From Chloroflexota bacterium (lineage in GTDB: Bacteria; Chloroflexota; Limnocylindria; Limnocylindrales; CSP1-4), in NCBI GenBank assembly GCA_021786915.1, contig JAJYMP010000714.1:1-7175 (forward strand): a stretch of 7,175 bases of DNA, given 5' to 3'. Numbering within the stretch: position 1 is the first letter of the stretch; each line of letters starts with the position of its first letter. The position numbers were made by a program, and so were the translations under genes. Positions 1-6,500 of this stretch are shown here, one piece after another. The notes beneath the pieces were generated by a model, which searched no databases, was not told the origin of the DNA, and worked only from the letters and a program-made list of their open reading frames with translations.

Positions 1-172
1 GTCGGGGCCTCAGGTCCGGGCCGCGGGTCGGCGTCGCGGGTCGGGGCCTCAGGTCCGGGCCGCGGGTGGGGCCGCGGGCCACTGGCCGCGGGCCACTGGC
101 CGCGGGTCGGCGTCGCGGGTCGGGGCCTCAGGTCCGGCCGCGGGTCCGGGCCGCGGGTCGCTGGCCGCGGGT
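1..172. repeat. GC-rich degenerate direct/tandem repeat array
   Basis: The phrase GTCGGGGCCTCAGGTCCGG begins at 1, 40 and 119. Bases 1-28 match 40-67 exactly, and bases 19-58 match 98-137 exactly, a perfect 40-bp repeat offset by 79. The octamer CCGCGGG(T/C) occurs eight times, at 21, 60, 72, 86, 100, 138, 151 and 165. The spacings of 39 and 79 suggest a unit of about 39 bp that was duplicated and then diverged. The array starts at the window edge, so its true left end is unknown. Reading frames through it give only Arg/Gly/Pro/Ala-rich text without recognisable features, so I treat it as non-coding, minisatellite-like DNA upstream of the sugar-nucleotide cluster. Confidence 0.85.
77..104. 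repeat. Perfect 14-bp tandem duplication
   Basis: The unit GGCCACTGGCCGCG is present twice head to tail, at 77-90 and 91-104. It is nested in the larger repeat array and sits in the interval that separates copy 2 from copy 3 of the 39-bp-type unit. It looks like a local slippage product. Confidence 0.85.
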
Positions 173-269
173 GGGGCGGCGGGTGCCGGCGGCGGCATCG
201 AGGGCAGCCATGCAACACGCTGGCCTCGCAGGACGCCGGGACGTCGCAGGCGACACCCTCCCGATGCGG

Positions 270-275
270 TACGCT
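270..275 (+). promoter_or_regulatory. Candidate -10 element for a leaderless rmlA transcript
   Basis: TACGCT at 270-275 fits the TANNNT pattern of a -10 box and lies 8 bases before the ATG at 284. Transcription would then start at or within a few bases of the start codon. No purine-rich Shine-Dalgarno motif is visible between 265 and 283, which fits leaderless initiation, common in high-GC bacteria. No good -35 hexamer is seen about 17 bases upstream, so this remains tentative. The rest of 173-283 shows nothing recognisable. Confidence 0.3.
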
Positions 276-283
276 CCCCAGCG

Positions 284-1051
284 ATGAAAGGCCTCGTCCT
301 CGCCGGCGGCACCGCCACCCGGCTGTTCCCACTGACCATCGTGACCAACAAGCACCTGCTGCCGATCTACGACCGGCCGATGATCTACTACCCGCTGGAG
401 ACGCTGGCGGGCATGGGCATCCGCGAGGTCATGGTGATCGTCGGCGGCAAGAGCGTCGGCGACATCGTCGAGCTGCTAGGCGACGGCCGGCACTTCGGCC
501 TCGAACTCACCTACCGCTACCAGCGCGGGGCGCTGGGCATCGCGCACGCCATCGGCCTCGCTCGGGACTTCATCGGCGACGAGGCGTTCTGCGTGGTCCT
601 CGGCGACAACATCCTTCGCGGGGAGCCGCTGGCGCCGGTCGCGGGTCAGTTCGAGGATGGCGGCTGGGGCGCTGGGACGCTCCTCTACCGCGTGCCGGAC
701 CCGGAGCGGTTCGGCGTGGCAGAGCTGGACGCCGACGGGCACGTGGTGGGCTTCGAGGAGAAGCCCAAGGAGCCCAAGAGCAACCTCATCCCGATCGGCG
801 TGTACTTCCTCCGGCCGGACGCGTTCGACGTCATCGCCCACCTGGCCCCGTCGGGCCGCGGCGAGTTCGAGATCACCGACGTCCTCAACCATTACATCCC
901 GGGCAAGCGGCTGTTCGCGCCGGTCTACGAGGGGCATTGGGCCGATGCCGGAACCGTGCCCTCGCTGTTGCGCGCCGCCGAGCTGGCGGAAGCCGATGAC
1001 ACTGCCGGTCGTCTGGAGCGCCCGGTCGAGCGCCCGCGGGACCCGGCATGA
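284..1051 (+). CDS. rmlA: Glucose-1-phosphate thymidylyltransferase (RmlA, short form)
   Basis: This 255-residue cytoplasmic enzyme should join glucose-1-phosphate and dTTP to give dTDP-glucose and pyrophosphate, the first step of dTDP-deoxysugar synthesis. The nucleotide-binding signature is GGTATRLFPLT (residues 8-18), followed by K23 in NKHLLPIYDRPMIYYP. The metal-binding GDN lies at 107-109 (D108), FEEKP at 157-161, the GEFEITDV block at 193-200, and the second metal-ligand region WADAGT at 219-224 (D221). Classical RmlA is about 290 residues. This one ends soon after the catalytic core, so it lacks the usual C-terminal helical segment. The usual QPxPDGLAQ substrate loop is replaced by QRGALGIAHA (80-89). 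The ATG at 284 places the first signature at the standard distance. The stop overlaps the start of rmlB (ATGA), which implies translational coupling. A related sugar-1-phosphate nucleotidylyltransferase with different specificity is possible. Confidence 0.92.
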   Translation: MKGLVLAGGTATRLFPLTIVTNKHLLPIYDRPMIYYPLETLAGMGIREVMVIVGGKSVGDIVELLGDGRHFGLELTYRYQRGALGIAHAIGLARDFIGDEAFCVVLGDNILRGEPLAPVAGQFEDGGWGAGTLLYRVPDPERFGVAELDADGHVVGFEEKPKEPKSNLIPIGVYFLRPDAFDVIAHLAPSGRGEFEITDVLNHYIPGKRLFAPVYEGHWADAGTVPSLLRAAELAEADDTAGRLERPVERPRDPA

Positions 1052-2166
1052 GCGACCTCCGTCCTGGCTCGGCGCCGGCCATCGGCCCGGGCGCCAACCT
1101 CCTCGTCACCGGCGGCGCCGGGTTCATCGGCTCAGAGCTCGTCCGCCAGCTGCTCGCCCGCCGCGACGGCACCCGGGTCACGGTCCTCGACAAGCTGACC
1201 TACGCGGGCAATCGCGCCAACCTCGCCGCAGTCGAGGACGACCCAGAGCAGGCCGCGCGCTTCACCTTCGTCCGCGGGGACATCGCGGACGCATCGCTCG
1301 TCGCCCCCCTCGCCGCCCAGGCCGACGCCATCGTCAACGTTGCCGCGGAGACCCACGTCGACCGCAGCATCCTCGACCCGGAGGCGTTCCTGCGCACGGG
1401 CGTCATCGGCGTGCACGTCCTGCTCGAGGCGGTGCGGGTCCAGACGGAGCGCGCCCGCAGAGGCGATCGGAATACCGCCCCGCGCTTCCTCCAGGTCAGC
1501 ACCGACGAGGTCTACGGCGAGGTGGCCGAGGGCCGGAGCGTCGAGGCCGACAGGCTCGCGCCGCGCAGCCCGTACGCGGCCGCGAAGGCGTCCGGGGAGC
1601 TGCTGGTCGGCGCGTACGGCGTCACGTTCGGCGTTGACGTGGTCATCACTCGCGGCTCCAACACCTACGGCCCGCACCAGCATCCCGAGAAGCTCATCCC
1701 GCTGTTCACCACCAACGCGCTCTCGGGCCATCCCCTCCCGATGTACGGCGACGGCATGCAGGTCCGCGACTGGCTCCACGTCTCGGACCACGCGGCCGGG
1801 ATCGACTTCGTCCTGCGCCACGGCGTCACGGGCGAGGCGTACAACGTCGCCGGCGGGACGGAGCTGCCGAATCGTGAGGTGATCGGCCGGCTCCTGGCGG
1901 CCACGGGCCGCGACTGGTCACTGGTCCGCACCGTGCCCGATCGGCCCGGCCACGACCGGCGCTACGCGATGGACGGCGCGAAGCTGGCGGCGCTGGGCTG
2001 GCGGCCGACGGTGGACTTCGCAGAGGGCCTGCCGGCGACAGTGGCCTGGTATCGCGACAACCCCGACTGGATCGCGAGCGCGAAGTCCGGCGACTGGGAC
2101 GCCTACTACGCCCGCCAGTACGGCGACCGGCTCGCGGCTGGACGCGCGGTGGACAGGACCGCCTGA
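1048..2166 (+). CDS. rmlB: dTDP-glucose 4,6-dehydratase (RmlB)
   Basis: This extended short-chain dehydrogenase of 372 residues converts dTDP-glucose to dTDP-4-keto-6-deoxyglucose using tightly bound NAD+. The Rossmann motif TGGAGFIG is at 21-28. AAETHVDRSI is at 99-108. The active-site STDEVYG is at 151-157 with T152, D153 and E154, the residues used for protonation and deprotonation in RmlB. The catalytic YAAAK is at 176-180 (Y176, K180). The family hallmark RGSNTYGPHQHPEKLIP is at 202-218. The distal DGMQVRDWLHVSD and YNVAGG blocks are also present. Length is close to the family norm of about 330-360, with roughly 16 extra residues before the Rossmann strand. The ATG at 1048 is supported by the ATGA overlap with rmlA and a weak GGGA at 1038-1041. 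All catalytic residues are intact, so function is assigned with high confidence. Confidence 0.96.
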   Translation: MSDLRPGSAPAIGPGANLLVTGGAGFIGSELVRQLLARRDGTRVTVLDKLTYAGNRANLAAVEDDPEQAARFTFVRGDIADASLVAPLAAQADAIVNVAAETHVDRSILDPEAFLRTGVIGVHVLLEAVRVQTERARRGDRNTAPRFLQVSTDEVYGEVAEGRSVEADRLAPRSPYAAAKASGELLVGAYGVTFGVDVVITRGSNTYGPHQHPEKLIPLFTTNALSGHPLPMYGDGMQVRDWLHVSDHAAGIDFVLRHGVTGEAYNVAGGTELPNREVIGRLLAATGRDWSLVRTVPDRPGHDRRYAMDGAKLAALGWRPTVDFAEGLPATVAWYRDNPDWIASAKSGDWDAYYARQYGDRLAAGRAVDRTA

Positions 2167-2167
2167 C

Positions 2168-3088
2168 GTGCGCGTCGCGGTCGTGGGGGTCGTCGGCCGG
2201 CTCGGGCGCGCGCTCATCGCGGCACTCGAGGAGGCGCCCTTCGCGGGCATGCGCCCGCCGATCGGCTGGGACCAGCCCGAGATCGAGCTCGACACCGTCA
2301 CGGCCGCCTCGTTCGGTGCGCTGCTCGACCGGGAGCGGCCCGAAGTCGTGGTCCACACCGCCGCCTGGACCGACGTGGACGGCAACGCGCGAGAGCCCGA
2401 GGTCGCCATGCGGCGCAACGGGACGGCCGTGGGGGAGATCGCCCGGGCCTGCGCGGCGCGCGGGACGGACCTGCTCATCATCTCGACCAACGAGGTGTTC
2501 GACGGGCGGCGCACCGATCGCCGGGGCTATGCGCCAGGCGACCGGCGCCACCCGATCAACCCGTACGGCGAGGCCAAGGCGGTGGCCGAACAGCTGGCGA
2601 CCGACGCCTTCGCCGGCTCCGCGGGGCGGCTCTCGATCGTCCGGACGGCGTGGCTGTTCGGGCCGCCGGGCAACGACTTCCCGGCCAAGATCGCTGCCGC
2701 GGCGGTTCGCGCCAAGGCGGCGGGCGACACGCTCCGCGTGACCGGGGACGAGATCGGGACGCCCACCTACACCCCGGACCTGGCCGAGGCGATCGTCGAG
2801 ATCGTGGGGACCGACACGCCCGCGCCTCCGGGCTCGGTGACGATTCACCACCTTGTCAACGGCGGACGCGCGTCGCGGGCCGACTGGGCGCGCGAGGTGC
2901 TGCACCGGCTCGAGATCGACGTCGAGGTCGTGGACGTCCCGGCCTCGACCTGGCGGCGTGCCTCGACGCCGCCGCTGTGGGCGGTGCTGGAGCCGACGCC
3001 GATGCCCTCCGGCGTGCCCATGCGCGACTGGCGAGAGGCGTTCGCCGACGCGCTGCCGGCCCTCCGCCGGGAGCTCGCTGCGCACTGA
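2168..3088 (+). CDS. rmlD: dTDP-4-dehydrorhamnose reductase family protein (RmlD-like)
   Basis: This 306-residue short-chain reductase has the expected length (E. coli RmlD is about 299) and should reduce a dTDP-4-keto-6-deoxy-hexose with NAD(P)H, the last step to dTDP-L-rhamnose. The cofactor loop GVVGRLG is at 7-13. HTAAWTDVD at 63-71 corresponds to the AAYTxVD block, YGEAK at 133-137 supplies Y133 and K137, RTAWLFG is at 159-165, and DEIGTPTYTPDLA at 194-206 matches the DQxGxPTxxxDLA block. The usual STDYVFDG is changed to STNEVFDG (106-113): T107 is kept, but Asp-Tyr is replaced by Asn-Glu. The start is GTG at 2168, one base after the rmlB stop, with AGGA at 2155-2158 as a plausible ribosome binding site. 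No rmlC accompanies it here, so it may act on another 4-keto sugar, or the epimerase is encoded elsewhere. Confidence 0.85.
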   Translation: MRVAVVGVVGRLGRALIAALEEAPFAGMRPPIGWDQPEIELDTVTAASFGALLDRERPEVVVHTAAWTDVDGNAREPEVAMRRNGTAVGEIARACAARGTDLLIISTNEVFDGRRTDRRGYAPGDRRHPINPYGEAKAVAEQLATDAFAGSAGRLSIVRTAWLFGPPGNDFPAKIAAAAVRAKAAGDTLRVTGDEIGTPTYTPDLAEAIVEIVGTDTPAPPGSVTIHHLVNGGRASRADWAREVLHRLEIDVEVVDVPASTWRRASTPPLWAVLEPTPMPSGVPMRDWREAFADALPALRRELAAH

Positions 3089-3089
3089 C

Positions 3090-3134
3090 GCCGGCGGCCG
3101 ACCTGCCGCAGTCCGCCCGGTGCCGGCCGCCGGC
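3090..3134 (+). terminator. Candidate hairpin terminator after rmlD
   Basis: GCCGGCGGCCG at 3090-3100 is a perfect reverse complement of CGGCCGCCGGC at 3124-3134, giving an 11-bp all-GC stem around a 23-base loop. It begins one base after the rmlD stop codon. There is no T-tract after it, so it is not a textbook intrinsic terminator, but such U-less hairpins are common at operon ends in very GC-rich genomes. It could also protect the 3' end of the mRNA. Confidence 0.45.
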
Positions 3135-3269
3135 TGAAGCCGCCCCGGAGCCGTCGGCCTCGCGAGAGGCAGGGAGCGCGCCGGCTCGCACGTGGCGCTT
3201 CACGCCGGTCGCGAACCCCGCGTCGGGGTCGGGAGCGCCCCCGCGCGCACGGGCCGCGCCGCGGGCTCC

Positions 3270-3297
3270 GGGCTCGGCTCGGCGGGCTCGGCTCGGC
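3270..3297. repeat. Perfect 14-bp tandem duplication in GC-extreme block
   Basis: GGGCTCGGCTCGGC occurs twice head to tail, at 3270-3283 and 3284-3297, within the 90% GC segment between rmlD and the GH18 gene. Each unit is itself built from the short word GGCTC. The sequence is unrelated to the repeat at the left edge, although the unit length is the same. Confidence 0.85.
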
Positions 3298-3389
3298 CGC
3301 CGGCGCGGCGCGGGGGTCCCGGGCGGCAACCAGCGGGCGACTTCAGGAACGGGAAACTACGGCTTCGCGACGTGCCCGCGGTCTCGGCT

Positions 3390-3417
3390 CGAGGTTGCCC
3401 TCGGGAACTGCACCCGA
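3390..3417 (+). promoter_or_regulatory. Two overlapping, mutually exclusive hairpins in the GH18 leader
   Basis: CGAGG (3390-3394) can pair with CCTCG (3399-3403) around a TTGC loop. TCGGG (3401-3405) can pair with CCCGA (3413-3417) around a 7-base loop. The two stems share bases 3401-3403, so only one can form at a time, an arrangement seen in attenuators and riboswitches. In GC-rich DNA short stems arise by chance, so function is only suggested. Confidence 0.25.
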
Positions 3418-3447
3418 CCGCACAGGACCGCTCCGTACTGGTACCGA

Positions 3448-3472
3448 CTGGGACCTTCGGGCGATATCCCGG
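3448..3472 (+). promoter_or_regulatory. Hairpin with internal UUCG tetraloop in the GH18 leader
   Basis: CTGGGA (3448-3453) pairs with TCCCGG (3467-3472), with one G-U pair. Inside it, CC-TTCG-GG (3454-3461) forms a short stem capped by the very stable UUCG tetraloop. It lies in the locally low-GC part of the leader, 124 bases before the GTG start. It does not match any riboswitch consensus I know. Confidence 0.3.
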
Positions 3473-3586
3473 TGCAGAATGCAAGGCCTACGTTCAGCGT
3501 CCACGCCGGACGGGCGTCGGCTCCCGCCGGGACCGCGCTCACCGCGTGCTCGCGGTCCGGCGGGTGCGCGTCTCCCGACCGGCGCC

Positions 3587-3590
3587 GAGG
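3587..3590 (+). promoter_or_regulatory. Shine-Dalgarno GAGG choosing the GTG start of the GH18 gene
   Basis: GAGG ends 5 bases before the GTG at 3596, the right spacing for a ribosome binding site. The in-frame ATG at 3608 would be 17 bases away, too far. Another in-frame ATG at 3479 would add about 39 Arg/Pro-rich residues ahead of the signal peptide and is unlikely. Confidence 0.55.
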
Positions 3591-3595
3591 TTCCC

Positions 3596-6500
3596 GTGAA
3601 TCGACCGATGCCCGCTCGACGCCTCCGCCGCTCGCTCCCCGGAGCGCTCCTCGTTGCGGTCATGGCTGCAGGCGTGCTCCCCGGGCCCGGTCTTGCCGGC
3701 AACGGCCTTCCGGCAGCGCCGTCGACCCCGGGTGAGGCTGTCCTCGCCTCGCCGGCCGACAGCACTGCGGACGAGGCGTTCTCGAGCGTCAGGACGAGGA
3801 CCGACGGGACGGCGGGCTCGACCCGGGCCGACGCCTCCTCCGCCCGCGCGGCCGACGCCCCCAGTGCCGCCGGGAGCGGCGAGGTCCCTGGCGTGCAGCA
3901 GCCGTCCGAGGCGTACGTCGAGTGGCTGGCGCACGAGAACGACCACATCGCGTTCACGCCCGGGGACAGGGTGACCGTGGGCTTCACGCCGCGCTCCACG
4001 GACACCTGGGACGTCGGCGGGCGTGCCCCCGCAGCGCTTCCGGCCGGCCGGGCGACGGGTCGGGCGATGGCCGCCTCGCGCCAGGGCACCGACTGGGCCG
4101 AACCGACGGCGCCGGACCCCTCGTCGGCGGGGACGACCGGAACGACGTGGACGACCGGCACGACCGGCACCCCGGGCGCGACGGGACCTGTCGGGTCCAC
4201 GACGGGCGCGATCCCGGCCACGGCAACGGCATACAACACCCCGGCCACCGCGAGCACAGCCCTGGCGACCGCGACGAGCGACACCACAGCGATCACCGCG
4301 AGCGCCACGACCTCGGCCGCGACGAGCGCCACCGCCGCCGCGGCCACCGGGCTCCGCCGCCAAGTCTTCGGCTTCCTCCCGTACTGGGAGCTGTCCGGCG
4401 CGTCGACCAGCCTCAACTACGGCGTGCTGACGACGATCGCCTACTTCTCGGTCGGCGCCAACTCGGCGGGCAACCTGCTCAAGCGCAACAGCGACGGCTC
4501 GCTGACCACCGGCTGGGCGGGCTGGACCAGCTCCTCGCTGACGAGCGTCATCAACGCGGCCCACTCGCACGGCACCCGCGTGGTGCTCACCGCCAGCGTG
4601 TTCGCGTGGTCGAGCGGCGGCGCGGCCACCCAGAAGGCCCTCCTCGGCAGCTCGACCGCCCGGCTCAACCTCGCGCGGCAGCTCGCCGCCGCCGTCCGGG
4701 ACCGCGGCGCCGACGGCGTCAACCTCGACTTCGAACCGCTCGTCTCGGGCCAGGAGGCCAACTTCGTCGCCCTCCTGCGCACCCTGCGGTCGCAGCTCAA
4801 CGCCATCCGCAGCGGCTACCAGATCACGTACGACACCACCGGGTACATCGGCAACTACCCGCTCGAGGCATCGGTGGGCTCGGCCGCCGCGGACGCGGTG
4901 TTCATCATGGGCTACGACTACCGGAGCGCCAGCTCGTCCACGTCGGGCTCGATCGACCCGCTGTCCGGACCGACCTACGACCTCGCCGACACCGTGCGCC
5001 AGTACACGGCGCGCATCAGCCCGTCGCGCGTGATCCTGGGCCTGCCCTGGTACGGCCGAGCCTGGTCGACGACGACGAGCTCGCCGCGCGCCGCGAACCA
5101 GAGCGGCGCCAAGTTCGGCTACAGCGCGGCCGTCAACTACGAGAACATCCCGGCCCTCGTGAGCAAGTACGGCAGCAGGTGGGACACGGTCGAGCAGAGC
5201 CCGTACATCGCCTACCAGCGCCAGAACTGCACGTCCACCTACGGCTGCGTCACCAGCTGGCGCCAGGTCTGGTACGACGACGCCACCTCCATCGCACGCC
5301 GCTACCAGCTCGTCAACGACTACGGGCTGCGCGGCGCCGGCATGTGGGCGCTGGGCTACGACGGCGCCTACCAGGACATGGTCCGCGCCCTGTCCGACGC
5401 GTTCCTCGTGGACCACTCGGCTCCCCAGGCGGGCATCCGCGCCCTGTCGGCCAAGAGTCCTGACGAGGGGATCGTCGTGACCTGGTCGGCCAGCGACGTC
5501 AGCGCCGTGCGCTCGTACGACGTCCAGGTGTCCGTCGACGCCGGCGGGTGGACGCCGTGGCTCACCGCCACCAGCGCCACCGCCGACGTCTGGCTGGGCG
5601 CCGACGGCCACGGGTACGCCTTCCGCGTCCGGGCCACCGATGTCAAGGGCAACGTGGGCGCCTGGAACGTGACCGCCACGGCAGCCACGGCGCCTGGGAG
5701 TCTGGCGGTCGGCGGCTTCGGGGTGGTGACGCTCGACGGCCTCTCCTATCGCGCCGGGCCCGACACGTCGGCAGCCCGACTGGGCTCCCTGCCCGCGGGG
5801 ACCGTCGTCGCGCTCACGTCCGGGCCCGTCTCGGCCGACGGCTACAGCTGGTACGAGGTCACCCAGCCGATCCGCGAGTGGGCACCGGTGACGTTCGTGG
5901 AGCGCGGCGTCTGGATCGCGGCGAAGTCGTCGACGGCCACCAATGTCGTGCCGTTTCACGCTCCCAACGCGACCCTGGTTGATGCCGGGATCACCGGCTT
6001 CGACTTCGGCGGCGGCGGCCTGACGGGGTCCTCGGCGACCGCGTTGGCCGGGCGCACCTTCTCGCCCAACGGCGACGGCTCGAAAGACGGCCTGCGCATC
6101 GACTGGCGGGCGAAGGTGGCGTTCGACGCGCTGACGCTCAACATCCTGCGCACGGACGGAACGGCGGTCGGGTCGGTGAAGGTGCCCGCCCTGGCGACCG
6201 GCCAGCACGACTTCACGTGGGACGGCAAGGTGGCCGGGACGCGCGTCCCCGACGGCGTCTACCTCCTCCAGCTGGTCGGAACGGCCGGGACGAGGACCTA
6301 CCGCGCGCCCTCGGCGAGGCCTGCGACCGCCGGGCAGATCGCCGCCTTCGCGGTCACCGTGGACACCGTCGCTCCTCCCGTGACGTCCTCGTCCGCGTCG
6401 TCGGGCCTGATCTCGCCCAACGGCGACGGGATCCGGGACACCGTCGCCTATGCACTGCGGGCGACCGGCGCGGCGAACTGGGCGCTGCGGATCGTGCCCG

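Larger units (their letters stand above)
3089..3595. other. Intergenic region without a convincing gene
   Basis: This stretch separates rmlD from the GH18 gene. It holds, in order, an 11-bp inverted repeat, a block of extreme GC content (54 of 60 bases at 3241-3300) with a tandem 14-bp duplication, and a lower-GC segment (about 62% at 3421-3480) with compact hairpins before the GH18 start. Possible reading frames give only Arg/Pro/Gly/Ala-rich translations with no domain-like pattern. The frame shared by rmlD and the GH18 gene has no stop here, which reflects base composition rather than coding. A GGAAC at 3346-3350 resembles an ECF-sigma -35, but I see no convincing partner -10. The leader probably contains the GH18 promoter. 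Confidence 0.6.

Noticed and set aside
1..172. CRISPR array
   Set aside because: Repeats are irregularly spaced (39 and 79), nested and low in complexity, without unique spacers, and no cas genes are present.
66..287. Small coding frame across the repeat array
   Set aside because: It encodes only Arg/Gly/Pro/Ala repeats and overlaps the rmlA start; nothing supports a real protein.
1826..3085. 419-codon minus-strand frame opposite rmlB and rmlD
   Set aside because: It is Arg-rich and featureless, antisense to genes with intact catalytic motifs.
3341..3490. Known riboswitch (c-di-AMP ydaO type, c-di-GMP GEMM type or cobalamin)
   Set aside because: I looked for the conserved blocks of these classes and did not find them; only generic hairpins are visible.
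3086..3598. Possible rmlD-GH18 fusion by readthrough of the TGA at 3086-3088
   Set aside because: The frame is indeed open from 3089 to the window end, but the intervening translation is Arg/Pro-rich junk, and the GH18 protein has its own Shine-Dalgarno motif and signal peptide.
2650..3735. 361-codon plus-strand frame spanning the end of rmlD and the intergenic region
   Set aside because: It overlaps rmlD out of frame, is dominated by Arg/Gly/Ala/Pro, and shows no conserved motif.
3922..5463. 513-codon plus-strand open frame overlapping the GH18 gene
   Set aside because: It is out of frame with the GH18 motifs and gives an Arg/His/Pro-rich translation with no recognisable features.
3539..6208. 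889-codon open frame on the minus strand
   Set aside because: It lies antisense to the GH18 gene. Its translation is Arg/Gly/Val/Asp-rich with no domain pattern, whereas the plus-strand frame has clear GH18, SH3b and Ig motifs. This is a composition effect of GC-rich coding DNA.
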